This document shows, piece by piece, positions 8,155 through 16,665 of a DNA stretch of 31,076 nt. The stretch covers positions 1-31,076 of the forward strand of contig DASVWH010000056.1 of the NCBI GenBank assembly GCA_036389715.1, written 5' to 3'. This DNA is from DASVWH01 sp036389715. Lineage in GTDB: Bacteria; Acidobacteriota; Blastocatellia; Pyrinomonadales; Pyrinomonadaceae. The position numbers and the translations under genes were made by a program. How positions within the stretch are numbered: position 1 is the first letter of the stretch; every line of letters starts with the position of its first letter. The notes under the pieces are model-generated. The model was not told the DNA's origin. It searched no databases and saw only the letters and a program-made list of their open reading frames with translations.

Positions 8155-8289
8155 ATTTAGTCATTGATTCATTTAGTTATTGATTCATCGACTCATTAAC
8201 TCAATCAGCTACCAGCGCCGGTTAGCCGTCAGCCCGGTAGTTATCAAGTAGTTAAATGAATCAATGATGACCTGGCTGAATGATTAAAC
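8155..8289. repeat. Octamer inverted-arm repeat, ATTGATTC type
   Basis: Left arm 8155-8218 reads in phase as 8-mers: ATTTAGTC, ATTGATTC, ATTTAGTT, ATTGATTC, ATCGACTC, ATTAACTC, AATCAGCT, ACCAGCGC. The right arm, read on the minus strand from 8289, is GTTTAATC, ATTCAGCC, AGGTCATC, ATTGATTC, ATTTAACT, ACTTGATA, ACTACCGG. The arms share an exact ATTGATTCATTTA and can pair as an imperfect hairpin. It fills the gap between mobA and the next gene and overlaps the first possible start of that gene. Confidence 0.82.
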
Positions 8290-8309
8290 TCTTAAATTCC
8301 TGCATTGAA

Positions 8310-9266
8310 ATGCCGCCACGGAGAACGCCTGGAAAGAAACTGCTGAAGATGCTGCTGCCGATTGTCGCCCTGTTGCTGCTGGCAGTCGGCATCTCGATGG
8401 CGTGGCTCGTTTACAAGGTGACGCGCCCGCCGCGCCAGGCCTACATGGTGACGCCGGAGACCTTCACGCTGCTTAGCGAGCGCGGCCTGAAGGCGACCGA
8501 CGAGACCTGGACGAACCGCGACGGGACGAAGGCGCGCGGCTGGCTCCTGCGCGGGGCTGAAGGGCATCCGGGTGTCGTCCTCCTGCACCGCTACGGGGCG
8601 GACCGCTCCTGGCTGCTCAACCTGGGCGTCAAGCTCAACGAGGCGACCAACTACACTGTGCTCTGGCCGGACCTGCGCGGCCACGGCCAGGACCCGCCCG
8701 TCGCCTGGACATCCTTCGGCTCGCGCGAGACCGAAGTTGTTGCCGCCGCGCTCGATTACCTGCGCTCGCTCAAGACGGAACAGCAACGCCCGCTCGTCGG
8801 CCAGAACATAGGGCTCTACGGAGTGGAGCTGGGCGCTTACGCGGCCTTGCAGGCGGGCTCTCGTGAGCCCAACGTCAGGGCGCTGGTGCTCGATTCCGTG
8901 CCCGGCTCGGCCAACGATCTCTTGAACGACGCCGTTCGTGACCGGACGGGGTTGAGCAACGGGCTGCTGCAATGGCTGGCGCGGGCGGGGATGCGCATCT
9001 ATTTTCTCGGCGGCTATGGGAATGTGCCTGCGTGCGAGACGGCCAGGGGTGTTGCCGGGAGGAGAGTCCTGCTGCTGGCGGGCGACGGCGCGGAGCACCT
9101 GCGCGGCTCGACGACGGCGCTCGCGCAGTGCTTTCCTGACCCGGCCAGTGTCGAGGTCAAGAGCGATCTGCCCATCAGCGGCTACAATCTGCCTTCCGCG
9201 ACCGGACAGCAGGGCGAGACTTATGACCGCCGGGTGATAGACTTTTTCGACAGGGCCTTGCGCTAG
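8310..9266 (+). CDS. Membrane-anchored alpha/beta-hydrolase-fold protein lacking the catalytic Ser
   Basis: Starting at ATG 8310 gives 318 residues: a basic N-terminus, then one transmembrane helix (about residues 12-34), so a signal-anchored protein facing the periplasm. An in-frame ATG at 8280 is possible but lies inside the repeat hairpin. The fold is recognisable: oxyanion-loop region VVLLHRYGADRSWLLN, then DLRGHGQD, then the nucleophile-elbow region GLYGVELGAYAAL, and a C-terminal TYDRRVIDFFDRAL. At the elbow the usual GxSxG reads GVELG, with Glu in place of Ser. The usual His just before the YxRRVxxFF-like end is also not evident. It is therefore probably not a classic serine hydrolase; it may be a pseudo-enzyme with a binding or scaffold role. 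The adjacent GT-C membrane protein follows after 61 bp on the same strand. Confidence 0.72.
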   Translation: MPPRRTPGKKLLKMLLPIVALLLLAVGISMAWLVYKVTRPPRQAYMVTPETFTLLSERGLKATDETWTNRDGTKARGWLLRGAEGHPGVVLLHRYGADRSWLLNLGVKLNEATNYTVLWPDLRGHGQDPPVAWTSFGSRETEVVAAALDYLRSLKTEQQRPLVGQNIGLYGVELGAYAALQAGSREPNVRALVLDSVPGSANDLLNDAVRDRTGLSNGLLQWLARAGMRIYFLGGYGNVPACETARGVAGRRVLLLAGDGAEHLRGSTTALAQCFPDPASVEVKSDLPISGYNLPSATGQQGETYDRRVIDFFDRALR

Positions 9267-9327
9267 GGCTCTCTCGTCACAGTCAACCCTGGGCTGTGCC
9301 CTGCGCCGGAGTTGCCGCACCTATCCA

Positions 9328-10926
9328 ATGGCGTCCGCGACCGATCACATTCTCATCCTGAGGCTCGCGCGCAGGCTCTGGCCCTGGGCCATCTTCGCGG
9401 CCATCCTGGCGTTCTACCTGCTGCTCCCGACGAAAAACTATTTCTGGGACGGAGTGGATTTCGCGCAGACGATAGAAGATGCGCCCGCCCTCGATTCGTC
9501 GCTCATACACCCCAACCATCTCTTCTATAACCCGTTCGGATACTTAATTTACAAGGCTCTGCGGGCGACCGGCGCGGGCTTTCGTGCCCTCGCAGCCTTG
9601 CAGATGGCCAACGCCGTGCTCGGTGTGCTGACGGCTTACCTGCTGTTTCGCATTCTCCGCCGGGTCCTGCGCTCCGAGTACTTCGGCTACGTCCTGACGC
9701 TGCTCTTCGCGCTCTCGGCCACCTGGTGGAAATTCTCGACCGATGCCGACAGTTATATTCCGAGCGTCCTCTTTCTGCTGATCGCTTTCTCTTTCCTCCT
9801 GCCGGGCAAAGAGCCGCGCCCGGTCCTGGCCGCCCTCGCACACTCGGTTGCGATGATGTTTCACCAGATGGCCATCTTTTTCTTTCCCGTCGTCCTAGCC
9901 GGAATCTTCCTGCAAACGCGCGGGCCGGTCGCGCGAAGACGCATCCTGCCCCTGCTCCAATACGGCGCGAGCGGTTTTCTGATTACGGTCGCAACCTTTT
10001 ACTACAGCTTCTACCGGCAGACCGGGCGCTCCGATCTTCACACTTTTCTCAAGTGGGTGGCCTCCTTTTCGCCGGAGCCCGGCCACACCTTCAGCGTCTG
10101 GGGAAACTTCGTTTACACGGCGCAGGGACACGTCAAGCTCTTCGCCAGCGGGAGGCTTCTTTACCTGAAAGATTCTCTCGACGCCCTGACGCTCCTGCTG
10201 CTCGCGGCGCTGCTCGGACTCGTCCTGGTCTTTCTCTTTAAGCTGGCGCGAAATCGGGCCAGGGTCAAGTCCTTCCTGGCGGCGATGATGACGCCGGATG
10301 AGCGCTTCACAGGGCTGCGCCTGCTCTGCTTCATCTGGATAGCCTCTTTTTTAGTCTTCCAGTATTTCTTCATCCCGCAGCATACCTATTACAGGCTTTT
10401 TTACCTGCCCGCGCTGATTCTCCTGCTCGGAACTTATCTGGTCCAGGCGGACGCCGGGCAGCCGCGCCCGCGCACTTACATCGCCGCGTTTTTAGTAGCC
10501 GCCATCGCCGTTTCCAACCTCGTCTTCTACATCCGTCCGCTCTCGCAAGTCGAGAACTATCCGCCGCTGGCGATGGCGCTCAGTCTCAATCGAGCCTGGC
10601 CAGAGGGCACTATCGTCTACTTTGCCTCGCGCAACAGCGATAACTCACTGGTCAGGTATTTCAATCCCGCGGCCCGTTGGCAAGAGGTTAATCAGGAGAC
10701 GATGCAGGCGGAGCTGCCCGTCTTACAGCAGGCCGGAGGCAATGCCTGGCTTGAGACCTCCCTGATCGAGCTGTACCAGGCGACGCCGGACGGCCGGCAG
10801 TGGCTTGAGACGCACACGCTCAAGGACCCGCAATATGAGCTGGTCAACGATAAATACAGGTTACGGTTTTACAGGCTCAACCCCGCTTCCTTCGCGCCGC
10901 CTGCGGCTTCAACCGGGGGCAGGTAG
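9328..10926 (+). CDS. Polytopic membrane protein, GT-C glycosyltransferase-like
   Basis: 532 residues with about ten to twelve hydrophobic helices, the first at about residues 18-35. The first loop carries acidic residues (WDGVDFAQTIEDAP) followed by HPNHLFYNPFGYLIYKA, and there is an ALSATWWKFSTDADSY segment later. This layout (helix, acidic loop, long multi-helix core, C-terminal soluble tail from about residue 400) resembles GT-C enzymes such as the DUF2723/TMEM260 group, which move sugars from polyprenyl-phosphate donors to acceptors outside the membrane. No strict signature was found, so the function is a guess from architecture and context: it ends 20 bp from a convergent ArnT/PMT-family gene. 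No good ribosome site precedes the ATG. Confidence 0.55.
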   Translation: MASATDHILILRLARRLWPWAIFAAILAFYLLLPTKNYFWDGVDFAQTIEDAPALDSSLIHPNHLFYNPFGYLIYKALRATGAGFRALAALQMANAVLGVLTAYLLFRILRRVLRSEYFGYVLTLLFALSATWWKFSTDADSYIPSVLFLLIAFSFLLPGKEPRPVLAALAHSVAMMFHQMAIFFFPVVLAGIFLQTRGPVARRRILPLLQYGASGFLITVATFYYSFYRQTGRSDLHTFLKWVASFSPEPGHTFSVWGNFVYTAQGHVKLFASGRLLYLKDSLDALTLLLLAALLGLVLVFLFKLARNRARVKSFLAAMMTPDERFTGLRLLCFIWIASFLVFQYFFIPQHTYYRLFYLPALILLLGTYLVQADAGQPRPRTYIAAFLVAAIAVSNLVFYIRPLSQVENYPPLAMALSLNRAWPEGTIVYFASRNSDNSLVRYFNPAARWQEVNQETMQAELPVLQQAGGNAWLETSLIELYQATPDGRQWLETHTLKDPQYELVNDKYRLRFYRLNPASFAPPAASTGGR

Positions 10927-10945
10927 AGGCGCACGACCGTGCTCG

Positions 10946-12586
10946 CTACGGCGCGCGGACGTGGGCCAGCGACAGGACGCCGTTGCCGCCGAGCAGCTCG
11001 GTCTCAAGCCCCCTGTAGTCGGTCAACTGGTATTCCCAGCGCGTCGGAATCAGGACGAGCGCAGTCCCGCCTTTCTCTCGCACCGCACGACCCAAATCCT
11101 GCGCCCCATCAAACCTGAAAGGCTCGCCGTCGGGCCCGTACTGCAACCTTCCCCCGGCATAAAACTGTCCCGAACGGTCATCGGCCAGCATGTAAAAGAC
11201 CGGCGTCGCAGCATAGCCGCGCGCCGCCGCCAACTGCATCAACTCGCGCACGGACTCGCGCCTCATCATCGCGTCAACGGCACAATTGAGCGCCAGCACG
11301 ACCGTCACGAATATCGCGCCTGCTGTCAGTGCTACGCGCAGCCTGCGCTCTCCCTTCCCGAGAGCCGCGAAGAGCCCCGCGATTGCCAGCGGCGCGGCCA
11401 CGACCAGGGCGCAACCGACGCTCGGCGTGCCCGTCCAACCGGCGTAGCCCGCTCCGGCCGCAGCCAGTAACAGGAGCAGGACGCCCGTCGCACGCATCGC
11501 CGCGCGCCCCTCTTCATTCCTGATAAAGCGCGACAGGCCGTCTCCGACCAGCAGCGCCGCGCCCGGCAGAGCGGGCAGCACATAGCCCGGCAGCTTCGAG
11601 CCCGACAGCGAGAAGAAGAGGACCGGGAAGACGAGCCATGCCAGGGCAAAGATGCGCAGCTTGCTTGCGGCGGTCGGCTCGCGCCAGTTCCAGCGCCTGG
11701 CACGGACGAGCCCCGCGACGAGGAAGGCCGTCCAGGGCAGCGCCAGCAGTCCCATGATCGGCAGGTAAAAGTAGAAGGGCTGCGGGTGGTGAAATTTGTT
11801 CGAGATGAAACGCGCGAAGTGATGCTGGACGAAGAACTCTTCGACGAACGTCCAACCGTGGCGCGCGATGACGGGCGCGTACCACGCCGCCGCGACGAGC
11901 AGCGCCAGCGGGACTCCCCACGCCGCGCTCAGGACCAGTTGACGCTCCGGCCACCTGCGCCGCAACGCATAATAGAGCGCGATGATTCCGCCCGGCATGA
12001 CGATTCCGACCAGCCCCTTGGCCAGCAAAGAGGCCCCGACCGCCGCGTAGAATCCGGCCAGCAGCCAGCGCCGCCTCTTCCCCTCTGCTTCCACGTCCGA
12101 CGCGAAAAAGCAGGCGAGCGCCGCCGTGACCGTCATCGTGACGACGATGTCGAAGCTCGCGCCGCGCGAGAAGGCGATGAGCCCCAGGCTCGTGGCCAGT
12201 GCGACGCCGCTCCAGAGACTGACTGCTCCCGGCACTGGTTCCGATGCTCCCTCGCGCATGACGCGACGGCTCATCCAGTAGAGCAGCAGCGCGGACAGGA
12301 GCCCCGAGAGCGCAGGCCCAAGCCGCGCGGCCCATTCCGAGACGCCGAAGGCGCTGTAGCCCGCCATCATCATCCAGTAGAGCAGCGCGGGCTTTTCAAA
12401 CCAGGTATGGCCGCCGAGTGTCGGCGTCACGGGGTCATGGCGCTCCAGCATCTCGCGCGCCACCTGCGCATAGCGCGGCTCGTCTGGCCCGACCAGCGGC
12501 AGGCGTCCTAAACCGTAGAAGTAGAATGCGGCAGCGGCGAGAAAGAAGAGCAGCCAGGCACGCTTGGCAAGCGTCGAATATTGCAA
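10946..12586 (-). CDS. ArnT/PMT-family glycosyltransferase (GT39/GT83-like)
   Basis: 546-residue integral membrane glycosyltransferase. The first helix (about residues 8-27) is followed by the family motif LVGPDEPRYAQVAREML, whose acidic pair forms the catalytic and metal site in GT-C enzymes, then WFEKPALLYWMMM. Also seen are SLLAKGLVG, FFVQHHFARFI, NKFHHPQPFYFYLP and SGSKLPGYVLPALP, all typical of the ArnT/lipid A aminoarabinose transferase and related polyprenyl-phosphate-sugar transferases. The soluble C-terminus covers roughly residues 440-546. Acceptor and sugar cannot be told from sequence; lipid A, protein or another glycan are all possible. The best start is a TTG at 12586; no in-frame ATG fits better. 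Upstream is a heptamer-repeat region shared with the divergent oxidoreductase gene. Confidence 0.85.
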   Translation of the reverse strand: MQYSTLAKRAWLLFFLAAAAFYFYGLGRLPLVGPDEPRYAQVAREMLERHDPVTPTLGGHTWFEKPALLYWMMMAGYSAFGVSEWAARLGPALSGLLSALLLYWMSRRVMREGASEPVPGAVSLWSGVALATSLGLIAFSRGASFDIVVTMTVTAALACFFASDVEAEGKRRRWLLAGFYAAVGASLLAKGLVGIVMPGGIIALYYALRRRWPERQLVLSAAWGVPLALLVAAAWYAPVIARHGWTFVEEFFVQHHFARFISNKFHHPQPFYFYLPIMGLLALPWTAFLVAGLVRARRWNWREPTAASKLRIFALAWLVFPVLFFSLSGSKLPGYVLPALPGAALLVGDGLSRFIRNEEGRAAMRATGVLLLLLAAAGAGYAGWTGTPSVGCALVVAAPLAIAGLFAALGKGERRLRVALTAGAIFVTVVLALNCAVDAMMRRESVRELMQLAAARGYAATPVFYMLADDRSGQFYAGGRLQYGPDGEPFRFDGAQDLGRAVREKGGTALVLIPTRWEYQLTDYRGLETELLGGNGVLSLAHVRAP

Positions 12587-12610
12587 GTATAGTCACCCGA
12601 AAGGTAATGA

Positions 12611-12812
12611 GTTCTCAGTTTTTAGTTCTCAGTTTTCAGTTCTCACCAAACAGTGTTCAGTTATCGGTTTTCAACCATCGGTGGTCAGCTAAAAACTTGT
12701 AGCGTATCATTCAGGAGTATCAACGAAGATGTCTTTATCTTCAATCTGCGAGACGCCGAAGACCGGCCGACGCGCTCTAGTGGTCTTAACCGAAAACTGA
12801 AAACTGAAAACT
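12611..12812. repeat. Heptamer repeat arms, GTTTTCA type, in divergent promoter region
   Basis: The left arm, 12611-12694, is twelve consecutive in-phase heptamers; the first five are GTTCTCA, GTTTTTA, GTTCTCA, GTTTTCA, GTTCTCA, and later ones (GTGTTCA, GTTATCG, GTTTTCA, GTGGTCA) drift. A right arm at about 12785-12812 is the same unit in opposite orientation (GTTTTCA, GTTTTCA, GTTTTCG on the minus strand) and ends 4 bp before the oxidoreductase ATG. About 90 bp of non-repeat sequence lies between the arms and must hold any promoter for the oxidoreductase gene. Confidence 0.85.
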
Positions 12813-12816
12813 CCCT

Positions 12817-13818
12817 ATGACTCTACGCACAGCCGTCGTCGGCGTCGGACACCTGGGCCGCCAGCACGCGCGCATCCATGCCGCGCTGGCCGCCGAAGGA
12901 GAGACGCAGTTTGTCGCCGTCTGCGATACCAACGCAGAGACGGCGCGCGCCATCGCCGCCGAGCGGGGCTCCGATTGGGCCACTGATTGGCGCAGCCTCC
13001 TCGGGCGCTGCGACGCCGTGAGCCTCGCCGTCCCGACCGAATCACATGCGGAGATTGCCTGCGGCCTGCTCGAAGCGGGCGTTCATGTGCTGGTGGAAAA
13101 GCCCATCGCACGCTCGCTCGCGGAGGCCGACCGGATGATTGCCGCCGCCGGGAAGAGCGGCGCGCTGCTTCAAGTGGGGCATCTCGAACGCTTCAACCCG
13201 GCGCTCGTCGCCCTGCGCCCGCACGTCCGCGGGCCTCTCTATTTCGAGATTCACCGCGTCGGCGAATTCACCGCCCGCTCGCTCGACATAGATGTCGTCC
13301 TCGACCTGATGATTCACGACTTGGACATAGTGCAGTGGCTCGTCGGCGAGCAGGTGGAGGTGACGGACGTGCGCGCCGTCGGCATTCCGGTCCTGACGAG
13401 CCGCGTGGATGCGGCCAACGCGCGGCTCGAATTTGCGTCCGGCGCGGTCGCCAACATCACGGCCTCGCGCATCGGGACCGAAAAGATCAGGAAGATGCGC
13501 TTCTTTCAGCCGCACGATTACATCGCCGTTGATTACGCCACGCGCTATGCTTCCATCAGCAGCCTGATTCCGCCTTCGGCCGCCAGCGCGCGTCCCGACG
13601 TCAATACGCGGCTGCTTGAGATAGCCGATGTCGAGCCGCTGCGCGCCGAGATAGAATCTTTTCTCCGGGCGGCGCGCGAGGGGCTGCCTTCGCCCGTCTC
13701 AGGCGCGGACGGACGCCGCGCGCTCTCCCTGGCCCTGCGCGCGCTCGAAAGAATCCGGGAGCACGCCGCCCATCCGGGCCTGAGCGCTTTCAGCAAAGTT
13801 ATGAAGAGCGATGGATGA
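12817..13818 (+). CDS. Gfo/Idh/MocA-family oxidoreductase, GnnA-like
   Basis: 333-residue NAD(P)-dependent sugar dehydrogenase. The N-terminal Rossmann domain has VVGVGHLGRQHAR (residues 7-19), then VLVEKPIARS with the conserved Lys, then GHLERFNPA and DIDVVLDLMIHDLDIV, with the catalytic His region in the C-terminal domain. The GHLERFNP and DLMIHDLDI blocks, with RVDAANARLEF and FFQPHDYIAVDY later, match the version found in lpx clusters of several Gram-negatives (GnnA), which oxidises UDP-GlcNAc at C3 for 3-amino lipid A. Here no lpxA, gnnB or other lpx gene is within the window, so that role is inference. Its stop overlaps the next gene's start by 8 bp, indicating translational coupling with a serine hydrolase. 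A different sugar substrate is possible. Confidence 0.82.
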   Translation: MTLRTAVVGVGHLGRQHARIHAALAAEGETQFVAVCDTNAETARAIAAERGSDWATDWRSLLGRCDAVSLAVPTESHAEIACGLLEAGVHVLVEKPIARSLAEADRMIAAAGKSGALLQVGHLERFNPALVALRPHVRGPLYFEIHRVGEFTARSLDIDVVLDLMIHDLDIVQWLVGEQVEVTDVRAVGIPVLTSRVDAANARLEFASGAVANITASRIGTEKIRKMRFFQPHDYIAVDYATRYASISSLIPPSAASARPDVNTRLLEIADVEPLRAEIESFLRAAREGLPSPVSGADGRRALSLALRALERIREHAAHPGLSAFSKVMKSDG

Positions 13819-14926
13819 GCGCGGCGAGCAAATCTCATCAATGCTCGCGGAGCGGATTGCGGCGGGCGATTTTCCGTCGGCCGTTTACGTCGTCGCGGAG
13901 CGGGGCCGGGTGGTGCTCGAAGATGCGCTCGGCTTTGCCGTCCTGGGCCGGGAACAATACGCCGTCACGCCCGGGACAATCTACGACCTCGCTTCATTGA
14001 CGAAGCCGCTGGTGACAGGGCTGCTCTGCGCGCGGGGAATCGAGCGCGGCGAGCTTGGCCTGGACGACAGGGTGGCGCGGTATCTTCCCGAATTTGAGAG
14101 CGACGATAAACGCGCCGTGACCGTCGGCCAACTGCTGACGCACACTTCGGGGCTTCCGGCGTGGCGTCCTCTCTACATCACGACGGGCGGAGACCGCGAG
14201 CGCGCCCTGGCGGTCATCGCCCGGCAGCCGCTCGAAGCTACACCCGGCGCGCGCGTTCTCTACAGCGACCTGGGCTTCATCGCGCTCGGGTTCCTGCTGG
14301 AGAGGCTCGGCGGCGCTCGACTCTCTGAAATCGCACGCCGTGAAATCTTCCTCCCGCTGGGACTCGAACGCACGTTCTTCAATCCGGGCCCGGACCTCAA
14401 GACGGGTGTGGCGGCCTGCGAGACGGGCAATGCTTACGAGCGCCAGATGTGTGTCGAGACGCAGGCGGGCGAGTACGACAACTGGCGCGAGGGCCCGATC
14501 TGGGGAGAGGTGCACGACGGCAACGCGCACTTTCTCGGCGGCGCGGCCGGACACGCGGGACTCTTTTCGACTGCCCGCGAGACGCTCCGCATCGCCGGGC
14601 AGTTCATCGCCGGGCGCACGGAGCTGCTCACGTCCGAGACCTGCGCGCTCTTTCGGACCAACCTGACCCCGGGGCTCGAAGAAGCGCGCTCGGTGGCGTG
14701 GCAGTTGGCCGCGACCGTTGATTCGACGGCTGGCCCGGACCTGCCGCCCGAAAGTTTCGGGCATCTGGGCTTCACGGGCACTAGCTGCTGGAACGACCCC
14801 GTGCACGAGCGCACCTTCATCCTGCTGACAAACCGGACGCATGCGCGTGCACTCCCCTTTGTCAACATCAACAGTGTGCGCCGCAAATTTCATACGCTGG
14901 CCGTCGCCGCGCTGGGGCGCAGGTAA
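13811..14926 (+). CDS. Serine hydrolase, beta-lactamase/penicillin-binding class C fold
   Basis: 371 residues with the three motifs of the class C beta-lactamase-like family (Pfam Beta-lactamase): SLTK with nucleophile S62 and K65, YSD at 151-153 in place of YxN, and HLG (318-320) followed by FTGTS in place of KTG. LLTHTSGLPAW, a family hallmark, lies at about 112-122. No signal peptide or membrane helix is visible at the N-terminus, so it may be cytoplasmic or exported another way. Members include esterases, D-aminopeptidases and peptidoglycan-acting enzymes; substrate cannot be assigned. Start overlaps the end of the upstream oxidoreductase gene in ATGGATGA, which argues for an operon with it and supports this ATG. 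Confidence 0.85.
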   Translation: MDERGEQISSMLAERIAAGDFPSAVYVVAERGRVVLEDALGFAVLGREQYAVTPGTIYDLASLTKPLVTGLLCARGIERGELGLDDRVARYLPEFESDDKRAVTVGQLLTHTSGLPAWRPLYITTGGDRERALAVIARQPLEATPGARVLYSDLGFIALGFLLERLGGARLSEIARREIFLPLGLERTFFNPGPDLKTGVAACETGNAYERQMCVETQAGEYDNWREGPIWGEVHDGNAHFLGGAAGHAGLFSTARETLRIAGQFIAGRTELLTSETCALFRTNLTPGLEEARSVAWQLAATVDSTAGPDLPPESFGHLGFTGTSCWNDPVHERTFILLTNRTHARALPFVNINSVRRKFHTLAVAALGRR

Positions 14927-15006
14927 TCAACCGGCTGGACGGGCGGCCTCGTGCCCAATCATCAACGGACCTGAACCAGAGTCTCTTCCAGGGGTTTTAA
15001 GCGGCG

Positions 15007-16518
15007 ATGCGCGAACAGCAACAGGACCAATCCATCACGCGGGGCGGCCGAGAGCCCGGGCAGGAGCCGGTTGCGAGCGGCCGCCGGAGCGTCTCTTTCG
15101 GCGAAGCCTTTCGCTTCTGGGTCAAGCTCGGGTTCATCTCCTTCGGCGGCCCTGCCGGGCAGATTGCCATCATGCACCGCGAGCTGGTCGAGCGCAGACG
15201 CTGGTTGAGCGAGGAGCGATTCCTACACGCGCTCAACTACTGCATGCTCCTGCCCGGCCCCGAGGCCACGCAGCTTGCCATTTACATCGGCTGGCTGCTG
15301 CACCGCGCCTGGGGCGGAATCGTCGCCGGGGCGTTCTTCGTCATCCCTTCGATCTTCGTCCTGCTCGCGCTCTCCTACACTTACGCAGCCTACGGCAACC
15401 TCGCATCGGTGGCGGGCGTGCTCGGCGGTTTCAAGCCGGTCGTCGTCGCCATCGTCGTCGAGGCGATCTTGAAGATCGGGCGACGGGCCATCAAGCGCCG
15501 CTCGCATCTCCTGATAGCGGCCGGGGCTTTCGTCGCCATCTACTTTCTACACGTTCCCTTCCCGCTCATCGTGCTGGCGGCGGGCATCGCGGGCCTGATT
15601 GGCGGACGACTCCGGCCGCAGGCTTTCAACGCCCCGCCGGCGGCTGCGAAAGTTGCGAAGAGGGCGCAGGCCGACGTGAACGCGAATCCTGGCGAAAGTG
15701 CTAACCCTGGCAAGAGTGCTGACCCTGGCAAGAACCCGAACGCGGACACGGAGGTGAACGCCGCGCAGGATGCACGGGAGGACGCTGGCCTGTCGCTCGT
15801 CATTGACGATAGGGAGCCTCCGCCCGCGCATACTCTGCCGTCGCGCGGGCGACTCCTGCGAGTTCTCGCCGTGGGCCTGGTGCTCTGGGCCGTGCCTTTC
15901 GCGGCGCTCGCGGCCTGGCGCGGCTGGAACAGCATTCACGCGCAGGAGTATCGCTTCTTCACGCAGGCTGCGCTCGTCACCTTCGGCGGAGCTTACGCCG
16001 TGCTCGCTTACGTCACGCAGGCCGCCGCGGGCGCTTACGGATGGATGACGCGCACGCAGGCGGTTGACGGCCTGGCCCTGGCCGAGACGACGCCCGGCCC
16101 GCTGATTATGGTGCTCCAATTCATAGGCTTTATGGCCGGGTGGAACAACCCGCAGGGCATGAGCCCGGCGGCGAGCGGTGTGACGGGCGCGCTCATCACT
16201 ACTTACACGACTTTTCTTCCCTGCTTCATCTTCATCTTCGCCGGAGCGCCTTACATAGAAATCTTACGCGGCAACAAGAATTTGACCGCCGCGCTTTCCG
16301 GCATTACGGCCGCGGTGGTCGGCGTGATTCTGAACCTGGCGCTGGTCTTCGGGGCGGCAGTTATCTGGCCGCACGGCCCCGGCGGCGGGACGGACTGGTT
16401 CGCGGCAGCCATGAGCGCGGCGGCCTTCATCGCTCTTTACCTGCTCAAGGCGGACGTGCTGCTCGTCGTCATCGCGGGCGGATTAATCGGACTGCTCGGC
16501 ACGCTGCTGTTCCGTTGA
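15007..16518 (+). CDS. chrA: Chromate efflux transporter, long-chain CHR family
   Basis: 503-residue inner-membrane protein of two homologous CHR domains. The first half holds FWVKLGFISFGGPAGQIA (about residues 37-54) and LPGPEATQLAIYIGW; the second half repeats the pattern with FFTQAALVTFGGAYAVLAYV and LAETTPGPLIMVLQFIGF. These FGG and PGP motifs are diagnostic of the ChrA family, which exports chromate using ion gradients. The two halves are joined by a soluble linker (about 200-280) that carries short tandem repeats. No chrB regulator or other metal resistance gene is adjacent, so a housekeeping or other anion role is possible. The gene lies 80 bp after the serine hydrolase on the same strand. 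A basic, Gln-rich tail of about 30 residues precedes the first helix. Confidence 0.9.
   Translation: MREQQQDQSITRGGREPGQEPVASGRRSVSFGEAFRFWVKLGFISFGGPAGQIAIMHRELVERRRWLSEERFLHALNYCMLLPGPEATQLAIYIGWLLHRAWGGIVAGAFFVIPSIFVLLALSYTYAAYGNLASVAGVLGGFKPVVVAIVVEAILKIGRRAIKRRSHLLIAAGAFVAIYFLHVPFPLIVLAAGIAGLIGGRLRPQAFNAPPAAAKVAKRAQADVNANPGESANPGKSADPGKNPNADTEVNAAQDAREDAGLSLVIDDREPPPAHTLPSRGRLLRVLAVGLVLWAVPFAALAAWRGWNSIHAQEYRFFTQAALVTFGGAYAVLAYVTQAAAGAYGWMTRTQAVDGLALAETTPGPLIMVLQFIGFMAGWNNPQGMSPAASGVTGALITTYTTFLPCFIFIFAGAPYIEILRGNKNLTAALSGITAAVVGVILNLALVFGAAVIWPHGPGGGTDWFAAAMSAAAFIALYLLKADVLLVVIAGGLIGLLGTLLFR
15685..15738 (+). repeat. Three 18-bp tandem units inside chrA linker
   Basis: Three consecutive 18-bp units at 15685-15702, 15703-15720 and 15721-15738 encode NPGESA, NPGKSA and DPGKNP in the loop between the two CHR domains. 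Length is a multiple of three, so gain or loss of a unit would keep the frame. The linker is otherwise Ala-, Asn- and Asp-rich. Confidence 0.8.
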
Positions 16519-16665
16519 CGCAGGGTCATGCGCCGTCGTCTTCGCAACGCCCGGACCTCTCGAACGCGAATTCCGTGACCCTGCTTCAAACAAATGTAGT
16601 AAGATATGCGCGGCCGGTACGGACTATAGCCGGACCATTTCGCCGCCGCTCGAATATCTAAGCCG

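Noticed and set aside
16519..16665. Promoter before the SpoIID gene (TAAGAT near 16607)
   Set aside because: The upstream box with acceptable spacing matches the consensus too poorly to report.
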